A stretch of DNA of 64,000 bases from Bacteroidales bacterium UBA2712 (GTDB lineage Bacteria; Bacteroidota; Bacteroidia; Bacteroidales; Paludibacteraceae): assembly GCA_002354055.1 (NCBI GenBank), contig DEKW01000006.1, positions 1-64,000 on the forward strand, written 5' to 3'. A program made the position numbers and the translations under genes. Every line of letters begins with the position of its first letter. Position 1 is the stretch's first letter. The notes beneath the pieces were generated by a model that was not told the origin of the DNA, made no database searches, and saw only the letters and a program-made list of their open reading frames with translations. Shown piece after piece: positions 54,985-63,199 of the stretch.

Positions 54985-55884
54985 TTACGATTGGTAAAAG
55001 TCCGTGAGTAGATCGCGGACTTTTTCCATTAACCATAACGGTGTACTTGTCGCACCGCAGATACCGACTTTTAGAGTTGAAAGTTGAAAGTTGAAAGTTG
55101 AAAGTTTTTCCTCCAACTCGTCCGGCGACGAGACAAAGATCGTCTTCGGGTTCGCCTCTAAACAGTGGTTGTATAGCACTTTTGCGTTGGAGCTCTTACC
55201 GCCGCCGACGAAGATCACGAGGTCCTGTGCCTTCGCGAAAGCCTGCAATTGCGCCACCCTGTTCGCTACCGACCGGCAGATGGTGTCATGCGCTTCCAGC
55301 GCAATTTGAGATTTAAGATTTGAGATTTGAGATTTTATCGCCTTGACAAGACTCTGAAAGCCTTCCACGCTCTTTGTGGTCTGCGAGAAGAGGTAGATTG
55401 CTCTCGAGAAATCGAGTTGGTCCAACTCCTCCTCGTGCTCGATGACGATGGCGGTGTTGTTCGTCTGCCCCTGCAGCCCGATGACCTCGGCATGGCCGCG
55501 TTTGCCGTAGATGACGATCTGCGGCGGGACGGCTTCGTCGTTCTTATGCAAGTCGTAGCAGGCGCGGATACGGTCCTGTAGCTTCTTCACCACCGGACAG
55601 GTCGCGTCGATGACCTCTATCCCCCGCTGCTCGGCAATCCAGTACGTGCTCGGCGGTTCGCCGTGAGCCCTGAGCAACACTCGCGAGTGGGGTGGTAACG
55701 AACGCAGGTCGTCGTTGTCGATCGTCTGCAAGCCCAAACCCTCTAACCGCGCTACCTCCTGACCGTTATGCACGATGTCCCCCAAGCAACAAAGAGCCCC
55801 TTTTCGGAGCTCTTCTTCCGCTGTCCGGATGGCGCGCGTCACGCCGAAACAAAAACCGCTATTAGAGTCTATCGTACAGATCAT
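54985..55884 (-). CDS. ispH: 4-hydroxy-3-methylbut-2-enyl diphosphate reductase
   Basis: 299 residues. Last step of the MEP isoprenoid pathway, a [4Fe-4S] enzyme. Cluster cysteines in FCFGVTRAI (Cys12), DATCPVV and VGICGATSTP; LFSQTTKSVEGFQ and HDTICRSVANR also typical. Two loops that differ from the family are encoded by seven-base DNA tracts: IKSQISNLKSQI before HDTIC and KLSTFNFQLSTLK before VGICGATS. Both are loop positions, so the enzyme is probably active. Overlaps cmk by 23 bp. Confidence 0.96.
   Translation of the reverse strand: MICTIDSNSGFCFGVTRAIRTAEEELRKGALCCLGDIVHNGQEVARLEGLGLQTIDNDDLRSLPPHSRVLLRAHGEPPSTYWIAEQRGIEVIDATCPVVKKLQDRIRACYDLHKNDEAVPPQIVIYGKRGHAEVIGLQGQTNNTAIVIEHEEELDQLDFSRAIYLFSQTTKSVEGFQSLVKAIKSQISNLKSQIALEAHDTICRSVANRVAQLQAFAKAQDLVIFVGGGKSSNAKVLYNHCLEANPKTIFVSSPDELEEKLSTFNFQLSTLKVGICGATSTPLWLMEKVRDLLTDFYQS
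54996..55025 (+). terminator. malQ terminator inside the end of ispH
   Basis: Stem AAAAGTCCG (54996-55004) / CGGACTTTT (55016-55024) with T-run on the plus strand. It lies in the last codons of the convergent ispH gene. Confidence 0.7.
55074..55107. repeat. Heptad tract GTTGAAA in ispH
   Basis: Four near-perfect GTTGAAA units followed by GTTTTTC. Encodes LSTFNFQLSTL. Confidence 0.9.
55303..55335. repeat. Heptad tract ATTTGAG in ispH
   Basis: ATTTGAG, ATTTAAG, ATTTGAG, ATTTGAG, ATTTTAT. Encodes KSQISNLKSQI. Confidence 0.9.
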
Positions 55885-56539
55885 AGATGATTTTCATTTG
55901 CTCGTCCGGCGTCATGTCGCTGTTATCTACGACGATGGCATCTTCGGCCTGCCGCAACGGGCTCTCCGCACGATGCGTATCGCGGTAGTCGCGGTCGTTG
56001 ACATCCGCCAATACCTCTTCATAGACGGGCTTCTCGCCTTTGGCTACCAGCTCGTCGTACCGCCGTTGCGCGCGAACCTCCGGCCGAGCCGTGAGGAACA
56101 ACTTGAGATCCGCCTTCGGGAAGACTACCGTACCGATGTCGCGACCGTCCATGACGATGCTCTGGTTAGCACCCATCGCCTGTTGCTGGGCAACGAGAAA
56201 AGCACGCACCTCTTTGATCTGCGAGATCTCCGAAGCGCGGTTGCCGACCTCGAGTGTCCGTATCTGACTCTCTACATCTTCGCCGTTCAGCGTCACGTGC
56301 TGCGCATCGCCAACCCGCACAAAACCTACCTTGATCTTGGGCAAGAGCGCAATGATCTCCTCGTCGCTCAGTCTTTCGACTTTCGACTTTCGACTTTCGG
56401 CTAATACGTATAACGCAATAGCGCGATACATGGCGCCGGTATCTACATAGGTCGCATGCGCATGCTTCGCCAGCGCCTTGGCTATCGTCGATTTCCCGCA
56501 CGACGAATATCCGTCTATAGCAACAATGATCTTTTTCAT
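55862..56539 (-). CDS. cmk: Cytidylate kinase
   Basis: 225 residues. Phosphorylates CMP/dCMP. P-loop AIDGYSSCGKSTIAK, CMP-binding VDTGAMYRAIAL, GRDIGTVVFPKADLKLFLTA, and a lid RRYDEL. A short extra stretch SRKSKVERLS after the first CMP-binding segment comes from a seven-base tract and falls in a length-variable loop. Middle gene of the conserved porQ-cmk-ispH block. Confidence 0.96.
   Translation of the reverse strand: MKKIIVAIDGYSSCGKSTIAKALAKHAHATYVDTGAMYRAIALYVLAESRKSKVERLSDEEIIALLPKIKVGFVRVGDAQHVTLNGEDVESQIRTLEVGNRASEISQIKEVRAFLVAQQQAMGANQSIVMDGRDIGTVVFPKADLKLFLTARPEVRAQRRYDELVAKGEKPVYEEVLADVNDRDYRDTHRAESPLRQAEDAIVVDNSDMTPDEQMKIIYDLYDRL
56371..56400. repeat. Heptad tract TTTCGAC in cmk
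   Basis: TTTCGAC, TTTCGAC, TTTCGAC, TTTCGGC. Encodes ESRKSKVE. Confidence 0.9.
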
Positions 56540-57633
56540 TTTAGTAACGAGTTTATATCTAATGTCAGTCCGACCTGGTACGAGAAGTTGGACTTGGTCA
56601 TCTGGCTGATGGCGAAATCCACATGCGCCTGTTTGATTCGTACGCCGAGGCCCAACGCGAATCCAGCTAACGACCGCTGATCGGCGAGGTTCAACTCCGC
56701 GCGGCGGCGGTGGTTATATGAGAAAGCGATGTAGAACCGCTCGCGTTTATCTACTACCTCTATTGTCCATATCGTGTGTCGGAACAGCATGTCGTACCAT
56801 TTGACGTTATGGGGGATGATATCTCCGGTCGTCACGTTCTTGTCCATACCCGTCCATTCGTAGTTCAGGTACCAGGTCTGCAGGTTATGCGCCTGCAGGT
56901 GAAACCGCAACGGTGCGTGCTTCACTCGGTAAGTCAGACCCAACTGCAGGTTCAGCGGCAGCATCTCGTGGTTCGAACCGCCTTCCTCCGAGTAAAAACC
57001 CTTCAACTGCCATCCTATGTTCTGCAGCACCAGCCCCATCTGGAAGGTCGAGTCGGGGCTTTGGAAATGCGCTCCTACGTCCGCGCCTAACGCAAACGAA
57101 CTATAACTCTCGTAGATCGAATAGACCGGCTTGAGTGTCACGCCGACCTTGAACATCCGTCCTAACTGGCGCGCGTACATCACGTCTATCAAGATGTCCC
57201 GAGCGCCAAACGAACCACCGGTCTTGTTGCCGTCTTTGTCGGCGTAGTACATCTTGCCGTAGTCCAAGTAATGGATACCCACTGCGAAATAGTTCGGCTT
57301 GTCGGGCTCACCCTCTGGCGGCTTCTCGATCTTCGACCGTCCGAAATTATGCCCGTATAACACGCTGCCGAACATCGTTCCCGGCAGGTAGTAGCTGTAG
57401 TTGAGTTGCAGCATCATGTGGCTGTTAGCATGCAGCAACGCCGGGTTGCACATGCCCATCGCGATATCCCCGTCGCTGAGCGAGACGTTCGACCCGCCCA
57501 AGGCGTTGATGCGCGACGATACCGGCAGACTCATAAATGAGAACACCGACCGCCCTGCATTCGACACCTGACCAAAGGAACAAAGGGACAAAGTACAAAG
57601 TACAAGGGTTACTATTTTTTTTCTTATAGCCAC
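56536..57633 (-). CDS. porQ: Type IX secretion system protein PorQ
   Basis: 365 residues. Signal peptide VTLVLCTLSLCSFG, then the PorQ opening GRSVFSFMSLPVSSRINALGG and NPALLHANSHMML, and a PorV/FadL-like barrel ending VGLTLDINSLL. PorQ is an accessory outer-membrane component of T9SS cargo attachment. Adjacent to cmk and ispH, the usual Bacteroidales order. The hydrophobic core of its signal peptide is encoded by a seven-base tract. Confidence 0.9.
   Translation of the reverse strand: MAIRKKIVTLVLCTLSLCSFGQVSNAGRSVFSFMSLPVSSRINALGGSNVSLSDGDIAMGMCNPALLHANSHMMLQLNYSYYLPGTMFGSVLYGHNFGRSKIEKPPEGEPDKPNYFAVGIHYLDYGKMYYADKDGNKTGGSFGARDILIDVMYARQLGRMFKVGVTLKPVYSIYESYSSFALGADVGAHFQSPDSTFQMGLVLQNIGWQLKGFYSEEGGSNHEMLPLNLQLGLTYRVKHAPLRFHLQAHNLQTWYLNYEWTGMDKNVTTGDIIPHNVKWYDMLFRHTIWTIEVVDKRERFYIAFSYNHRRRAELNLADQRSLAGFALGLGVRIKQAHVDFAISQMTKSNFSYQVGLTLDINSLLK
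57572..57608. repeat. Heptad tract ACAAAGT-like in the porQ signal peptide
   Basis: CAAAGGA, ACAAAGG, GACAAAG, TACAAAG, TACAAGG. Encodes TLVLCTLSLCSFG on the minus strand. Confidence 0.8.
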
Positions 57634-57657
57634 ACTACGGCATTTTAAAATCGGCTA

Positions 57658-57689
57658 CAAAATTACTGCTTTTTTTTGAATTGTGCAAA
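57658..57689 (-). promoter_or_regulatory. porQ-cmk-ispH promoter
   Basis: Minus strand TTTG (57689-57686), 20-bp gap, TAATTTTG (57665-57658). Back to back with the next promoter; the two -33 boxes sit in an imperfect palindrome TGCAAAT-TT-ATTTGCA (57684-57699). Confidence 0.82.
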
Positions 57690-57693
57690 TTTA

Positions 57694-57725
57694 TTTGCAT
57701 ATATGCATTTTTTTTCGTACCTTTG
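57694..57725 (+). promoter_or_regulatory. PAP2 phosphatase promoter
   Basis: TTTG (57694-57697), 20-bp gap, TACCTTTG (57718-57725), followed by CAGCCGG. Leader about 20 nt. Confidence 0.85.
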
Positions 57726-57750
57726 CAGCCGGATAAATTGAAAACCCATT

Positions 57751-58470
57751 ATGAAACGTACACTTATTATTCCTCTTCTTCTGGTCGCGATCTGTCTTTT
57801 TGCAGAGGACGTGACTCCGTATTTTACGACCCCGGAGATGCCGAACGCGCTGCGTTACCTGCCGGCGCCGCCTAAGACCAACGAGATGCGTTATGCTTAC
57901 GACACCGCCCAATACCAATGGGGCAAAAGTGTCCGCAACACCCCGCGCGGGCAGAAAGCACGCCTCGATGCCACTTATAGCGTCCAGCGGATGGCGGAGA
58001 TATTCTCGCCGATCATGGGTGTGGCTATCTCGAAGACCAATACTCCCCAACTGTGGAAACTGCTGATGGACGCAACGAAGACAACCAGTTTCGCATGCGA
58101 CAGCGCGAAGATCACTTACATGCGTAAGCGTCCGTATATGGTCTTCCATGAGCCTACGCTCGTGCCCGAAGATGAGGAGGAGTTGAGCCATAACGGTTCG
58201 TATCCTTCCGGCCATACAACCTTGGGATGGAGCACGGCGCTCATCTTATGCGAGATCAATCCTGCGGCGCAAGATGCGCTTCTGAAAGAGGGATTCGAAT
58301 ACGGTCAGAGCCGAGTTATTGCCGGATTTCATTGGCAGAGCGATGTCGATGCTGCACGCGTAGTGGCGAGTGCCGCCTTTGCCAAACTCCATACCAGCAA
58401 GGCTTATCTCAAACAACTGAAGAAGGCACAGAAAGAATTTCGATGCAAAAATCGAGCGAATATTAAATAA
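57751..58470 (+). CDS. Secreted PAP2-family acid phosphatase
   Basis: 239 residues. Signal peptide MKRTLIIPLLLVAICLFA; class A acid phosphatase with the three PAP2 motifs: KITYMRKRP, PSGH (in GSYPSGHTT) and SRVIAGFHWQSD. Vanadium-haloperoxidase fold, periplasmic, releasing phosphate from small esters or lipid phosphates. Own promoter. Confidence 0.93.
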   Translation: MKRTLIIPLLLVAICLFAEDVTPYFTTPEMPNALRYLPAPPKTNEMRYAYDTAQYQWGKSVRNTPRGQKARLDATYSVQRMAEIFSPIMGVAISKTNTPQLWKLLMDATKTTSFACDSAKITYMRKRPYMVFHEPTLVPEDEEELSHNGSYPSGHTTLGWSTALILCEINPAAQDALLKEGFEYGQSRVIAGFHWQSDVDAARVVASAAFAKLHTSKAYLKQLKKAQKEFRCKNRANIK

Positions 58471-58493
58471 TTCTTAAGAAAATGACGTGCGCG

Positions 58494-58525
58494 CTTGCGT
58501 ATGTCATTTTTTTTTAGTAATTTTG
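58494..58525 (+). promoter_or_regulatory. frdCAB promoter
   Basis: CTTG (58494-58497), 20-bp gap, TAATTTTG (58518-58525), followed by CAGCCG; extended TTGCGTATGTC form as at malQ. Leader about 60 nt. Confidence 0.87.
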
Positions 58526-58587
58526 CAGCCGAAATACGAATCAGCATTAATTAACAATAATATTTATCTAAAAACACAAACAATTCT

Positions 58588-59283
58588 ATGTGGTTAAAAG
58601 ATTCTTCTATTGGCCGTAAGTTCGTCATGGCGCTTAGTGGAGCAGCGTTGGTTTTCTTCCTGCTTTTCCACGGCTGCATGAACCTTGCGCTGGTCTTCAG
58701 CGAGGAGGCTTACAACGCCATCTGCCGTTTCCTCGGCGCTAACTGGTACGCAGTAATCGGTTCGCTCGGTATCGCGTTCCTCGTATTGGTGCATTTCTGC
58801 TATGGTCTGTATCTGACTATTCAGAACCGTGCTGCACGTGGTAACGACCGCTATGCGGTAACCGACAAGAAACCCGGTGTGACCTGGGAGAGTGAGAATA
58901 TGCTCGTCCTCGGCTTCACCATCCTCGGTTTCCTCTGCTTGCACCTCTACAACTTCTGGTTCAAGATGCAGTTTGCGGAGCTCTCCGGCATCGAGACCGG
59001 TGCGTTTGACCCGCAGAACGGTGCGGCTTACGTCAAGGAGCTGTTCACTACTCCGGTTTGGGGACAGATCTACTGCGTGCTCTACCTCCTTTGGCTCGTT
59101 GTTCTCTGGCTCCACCTCAATCACGGTGTGGGCTCGGCGATGACCTCTATGGGACTCAACAACCTCAAATGGCAGAAACGCGTTGAGGTGATCAGCACGG
59201 TCGTAGCAACCCTCGTGGTACTGCCGTTCACTATTGTTGTATTGTATTACCTGGGCATGGGCATCGGGATGCTCTGCGCTTAA
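58588..59283 (+). CDS. frdC: Fumarate reductase / succinate dehydrogenase cytochrome b subunit
   Basis: 231 residues, five membrane helices. Diheme type b membrane anchor that passes electrons between menaquinone and the FrdAB subunits. Likely heme ligands: His in FFLLFHG, VLVHFCYG, CLHLYNFW and WLHLNHG. Opens the three-gene operon; the arrangement C-A-B is that of Bacteroides and Wolinella-type enzymes, which in anaerobes run toward succinate. Confidence 0.94.
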   Translation: MWLKDSSIGRKFVMALSGAALVFFLLFHGCMNLALVFSEEAYNAICRFLGANWYAVIGSLGIAFLVLVHFCYGLYLTIQNRAARGNDRYAVTDKKPGVTWESENMLVLGFTILGFLCLHLYNFWFKMQFAELSGIETGAFDPQNGAAYVKELFTTPVWGQIYCVLYLLWLVVLWLHLNHGVGSAMTSMGLNNLKWQKRVEVISTVVATLVVLPFTIVVLYYLGMGIGMLCA

Positions 59284-59295
59284 TGATTGACAACT

Positions 59296-61404
59296 ATGGC
59301 AACTAAGAAACAAGAAGATATTATCGAAACAGCTAAAAAGACTGTTAAGAAAGTAGCAGTAGCGGCTGCGCAGGCGGCTGTAGAAGCTGCTGAGGTAGTG
59401 GTGGATAAGGCCGCAAAAGCGATGAAAGAGGCTGCTACGCCGGTCATCACACCGGAGATGGCGAAGATCCCTGCAGGCCCGTTAGAGCTGAAGTGGACCA
59501 ACTATAAGAACCATCAGAAACTCGTTAACCCTGCTAACAAACGTCGTCTCGACGTCATCGTCATCGGTACCGGTCTGGCTGGTGCTTCGGCTGCTGCCTC
59601 CCTTGCAGAGATGGGATTTAACGTCCTCAACTTCTGTATCCAAGATTCTCCGCGTCGTGCGCACTCGATTGCAGCACAGGGCGGTATCAACGCAGCGAAG
59701 AACTACCAGAACGACGGCGACTCCGTGTATCGTCTCTACTACGATACGATCAAAGGTGGTGACTACCGCGCTCGTGAGGCGAACGTTTATCGTCTGGCGG
59801 AGGTTTCCAATAACATCATCGACCAGTGTGTAGCACAGGGCGTTCCTTTCGCACGTGAGTACGGAGGTCTGCTGGACAACCGTTCGTTCGGTGGCGCACA
59901 GGTAAGCCGTACCTTCTACGCAAAGGGTCAGACCGGTCAGCAGTTGTTGCTCGGCGCATATAGTGCTCTGAGCCGCCAGATCGGTAAAGGCAAAGTGAAG
60001 ATGTACACCCGTTATGAGATGCTCGATATCGTGCTCATCAAAGATGAGAACGGCGAGCAACGAGCTCGCGGTATCATCGCCCGTAACCTCGTTACCGGCC
60101 GCATCGAGCGCTTCTTCGCTCACGCAGTAGTCGTAGGTTCCGGCGGATACGGAAACACCTTCTTCCTCTCTACCAACGCGATGGCCTCCAACGGTTCGGC
60201 TGCTATGCAGATGTACCGCCACGGCGCTTATTTTGCTAACCCCTGCTACGCACAGATCCACCCGACCTGTATCCCGAAGCACGGTGACTTCCAGTCGAAA
60301 CTGACGCTGATGTCGGAGTCACTGCGTAACGATGGACGTATCTGGGTGCCGAAGAAACTCGAGGACGCTAAACGTCTGCAAGCCGGCGAAATCAAGGGTC
60401 GCGACATCCCTGAGGAAGACCGCGATTACTATCTCGAGCGTCGCTATCCGGCATTCGGTAACCTCGTTCCGCGTGACGTCGCTTCTCGTGCTGCCAAAGA
60501 GCGTTGCGACAAAGGCTACGGCGTGAACAACACCGGCCTCGCTGTGTTCCTCGACTTCTCCGACGCTATTCAGCGTCTGGGCAAGGACGTAGTGGCGCAG
60601 AAATACGGCAACCTCTTCCAGATGTACGAGAAGATCGTCGATGAGAACCCGTACGAGAATCCGATGATGATCTTCCCGGCTATCCACTATACGATGGGTG
60701 GTATCTGGGTGGACTACGAGCTCCAGACGAGTGTCAAGGGTCTGTTCTGTATCGGCGAGGCGAACTTCTCCGACCACGGTGCTAACCGTCTCGGTGCTTC
60801 TGCCCTCATGCAGGGTCTCGCTGATGGCTATTTCGTACTGCCTTATACTATCCAGAACTACCTCGCAGACCAGATCGGCGTACCGCGTATGTCCACCGAC
60901 CTGCCTGAGTTCGCAGAGGCAGAGAAAGCTGTTCAGGACAAGATTGACAAACTGATGGCTATCAAGGGTAACCGTTCCGTAGATTCGATTCATAAGGAAC
61001 TGGGTCTTATCATGTGGGATTTCGTTGGCATGGGTCGTACCGCTGAGGGCCTCAAGGAAGGTATCGCGAAGATCGATGCTATCAAGAAAGAGTTCTGGAC
61101 CAACGTCTATATCCCGGGTGAGGCTAACGCCCTCAATAACGAGTTGGAGAAAGCCCTCCGTTTGGCGGACTTCATCGAGATTGGCCGTCTGATGGCTGTC
61201 GATGCCCTCCATCGTGAGGAGAGCTGCGGTGGTCACTTCCGCGAGGAGTACCAGACACCGGAAGGCGAGGCACTCCGTCAGGATGACAAGTTCTCTTACG
61301 TAGGCTGCTGGAAATACATGGGTGAGGACAAGGAACCGCAACTCATCAAAGAGCCGCTTGACTACGAATTCACGGAACGTAAAACACGTAACTACAAAAA
61401 CTAA
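59296..61404 (+). CDS. frdA: Fumarate reductase / succinate dehydrogenase flavoprotein, with N-terminal extension
   Basis: 702 residues from ATG 59296. FAD-binding [19 protein letters not shown], covalent-FAD His in [13 protein letters not shown], substrate site HPTCIP, catalytic Arg region and [21 protein letters not shown] all present. Unlike the family, which usually opens near IPAGPLxxKWTNY, it carries about 57 extra residues rich in Ala, Lys, Val and Glu ([36 protein letters not shown]) that would form one long amphipathic helix. A later start is possible, but no other start codon lies close before IPAGPL except Met55. Confidence 0.95.
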   Translation: MATKKQEDIIETAKKTVKKVAVAAAQAAVEAAEVVVDKAAKAMKEAATPVITPEMAKIPAGPLELKWTNYKNHQKLVNPANKRRLDVIVIGTGLAGASAAASLAEMGFNVLNFCIQDSPRRAHSIAAQGGINAAKNYQNDGDSVYRLYYDTIKGGDYRAREANVYRLAEVSNNIIDQCVAQGVPFAREYGGLLDNRSFGGAQVSRTFYAKGQTGQQLLLGAYSALSRQIGKGKVKMYTRYEMLDIVLIKDENGEQRARGIIARNLVTGRIERFFAHAVVVGSGGYGNTFFLSTNAMASNGSAAMQMYRHGAYFANPCYAQIHPTCIPKHGDFQSKLTLMSESLRNDGRIWVPKKLEDAKRLQAGEIKGRDIPEEDRDYYLERRYPAFGNLVPRDVASRAAKERCDKGYGVNNTGLAVFLDFSDAIQRLGKDVVAQKYGNLFQMYEKIVDENPYENPMMIFPAIHYTMGGIWVDYELQTSVKGLFCIGEANFSDHGANRLGASALMQGLADGYFVLPYTIQNYLADQIGVPRMSTDLPEFAEAEKAVQDKIDKLMAIKGNRSVDSIHKELGLIMWDFVGMGRTAEGLKEGIAKIDAIKKEFWTNVYIPGEANALNNELEKALRLADFIEIGRLMAVDALHREESCGGHFREEYQTPEGEALRQDDKFSYVGCWKYMGEDKEPQLIKEPLDYEFTERKTRNYKN

Positions 61405-61406
61405 TC

Positions 61407-62162
61407 ATGGATCAATATATTGATATTAAGGTTCGTGTTTGGAGACAAGCAGGACCTAAGGCACAAGGTCATTTCGAGACATACGACCTGAAGCATGTAT
61501 TCCAAGGCGCATCGTTCCTGGAGATGATCGATATTCTCAACGAGCAACTCGTTGCGGAGCACAAAGACCCGGTTACCTACGATCACGACTGCCGTGAGGG
61601 TATCTGCGGTATGTGCTCGATGTACGTCAACGGTCACCCCCATGGACCCGACTCCGCCATCACTACTTGCCAGCTCCATATGCGTAAGTTCAAAGACGGC
61701 GAGACCATAACCGTAGAGCCGTGGCGCAGCCGTGCGTTCCCGGTAATCAAGGACCTGATGGTTGATCGCGGCGCGTACGACAAGATCATGCAAGCCGGTG
61801 GTTTTGTTTCCGTCAACACCGGTGGTGTACCCGACGCCAATGCTATACCTATTCCGAAACCGGTAGCTGATGAGGCAATGGATGCAGCGTCCTGTATCGG
61901 CTGCGGCGCTTGTGCGGCGGCTTGTAAGAATGGTTCGGCAATGCTCTTCGTGGCTGCCAAGGTTTCGCAACTCGCTCTCCTGCCGCAAGGTAAGGTAGAG
62001 GCGGCTGCCCGCGCGAAAGCAATGGTGGCAAAGATGGACGAGCTCGGTTTCGGTAACTGTACCAACACCGGTGCATGTGCTGCTGAGTGTCCGAAATCTG
62101 TTTCGCTCGCGAACATCGCTCGCCTCAACCGCGAGTTCCTCGCTGCGAAGTTCAAAGACTAA
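61407..62162 (+). CDS. frdB: Fumarate reductase / succinate dehydrogenase iron-sulfur subunit
   Basis: 251 residues. [2Fe-2S] cysteines in [16 protein letters not shown] and the following ITTCQ; [4Fe-4S]/[3Fe-4S] region in [14 protein letters not shown] and [15 protein letters not shown]. Transfers electrons between flavoprotein and cytochrome b. Stop overlaps the next ATG by one base (TAATG). Confidence 0.96.
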   Translation: MDQYIDIKVRVWRQAGPKAQGHFETYDLKHVFQGASFLEMIDILNEQLVAEHKDPVTYDHDCREGICGMCSMYVNGHPHGPDSAITTCQLHMRKFKDGETITVEPWRSRAFPVIKDLMVDRGAYDKIMQAGGFVSVNTGGVPDANAIPIPKPVADEAMDAASCIGCGACAAACKNGSAMLFVAAKVSQLALLPQGKVEAAARAKAMVAKMDELGFGNCTNTGACAAECPKSVSLANIARLNREFLAAKFKD

Positions 62163-63199
62163 TGAAGAAGATCCTTCTGATAGTATGCGTGGCGGCTGCG
62201 TGTTTGGCGCAAGCCGCCACGGCGTTTCCAAACCTCGGTAATGCCCGTATAGTCGTTCTGGCGAATAACCTCCAGAACTACTATATCAACTACGACGAGT
62301 CCGACCGGCCTTCCTATGACGATGAACAAGGTCTCGCGCTCAAGACTCAACGGATAGCCGATATGATGATTGCCTCCAACGCAGACATCTTTGCTTTCTG
62401 CGAACTGGAAGCCAAACCTGTGACCCTCGATTATCTGGTGACAGCGCTGAATACGCAGTTGGGGCAGGAGGTGTACGCCGCGGTCTCGGACGGCATCAAT
62501 GTGCAAACCGATTCGTATGACAATGCCATCAAGTCCGGCTTCGTATATAAGGTAGCGACGGTGGCACCGTACGGCTCTGACTACGCGACTACGAACGTCA
62601 CCTACTACAAGAACGTCATGCGTATTCAAGCCTGGACAGAACTGGCTACCGGCGAGCGGTTCACGCTCTCGATGAACCATTTTAAGGCCAAGTCGGACGC
62701 TGCGTCACAAGCCAAACGTGTAGATAACGCCAACTGGCTTCTCTCCGGACTGAATACGTCCTACAAAGTGCAGGATACGGACATTCTTATCATGGGAGAC
62801 CTTAATGCCGAGATGGATGAGGATTGTATTGCCGTGATCGAGGATGGAGGCTACACAGAGCAACTCCTTCGCTTTGATGCGAACGCCTATTCATATATCT
62901 ATCAGGGTTCCCATGAGTTAATTGATCACGCTTTTGCTAACAGCACTATGGCGGATCAGATTACCGGCGCGGCTGTGTGGCATACCAACACCTCGGTCTC
63001 ATACAGCAACCGTTATTCGGACCATGATGCCGTGGTAGTGGGGTTGCGTTTAGGAGAGGATCAAGGAGAAAGTCTTGACCAAACTCCCTTCCCTTCAGGG
63101 GAGGGCCGGGGTGAGGCTTACAAAGAAATCCGCCACGGACAAATCATTATTATCCGCGGCGGAGTGGAATACACCATTACGGGGCAGCGTCTTTACTAA
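62162..63199 (+). CDS. Secreted endonuclease/exonuclease/phosphatase with sorting tail
   Basis: 345 residues from ATG 62162. Signal peptide KKILLIVCVAAACLAQAATA; EEP fold of extracellular nucleases: CELEAKP (metal Glu), MNHFKAKS, ILIMGDLNAE (catalytic Asp-Asn), YSDHDAVVVGL (catalytic Asp-His). Linker QTPFPSGEGRG is unusual, then tail KEIRHGQIIIIRGG..YTITGQRL. Probably degrades external DNA for nucleotide uptake. It is attached to the frdCAB operon without a gap. Confidence 0.9.
   Translation: MKKILLIVCVAAACLAQAATAFPNLGNARIVVLANNLQNYYINYDESDRPSYDDEQGLALKTQRIADMMIASNADIFAFCELEAKPVTLDYLVTALNTQLGQEVYAAVSDGINVQTDSYDNAIKSGFVYKVATVAPYGSDYATTNVTYYKNVMRIQAWTELATGERFTLSMNHFKAKSDAASQAKRVDNANWLLSGLNTSYKVQDTDILIMGDLNAEMDEDCIAVIEDGGYTEQLLRFDANAYSYIYQGSHELIDHAFANSTMADQITGAAVWHTNTSVSYSNRYSDHDAVVVGLRLGEDQGESLDQTPFPSGEGRGEAYKEIRHGQIIIIRGGVEYTITGQRLY

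Noticed and set aside
8778..56400. Heptad tracts as simple on/off phase-variation switches
   Set aside because: Units are imperfect, numbers are low, and several lie in genes whose loss should be lethal; frame switching is not the obvious role.
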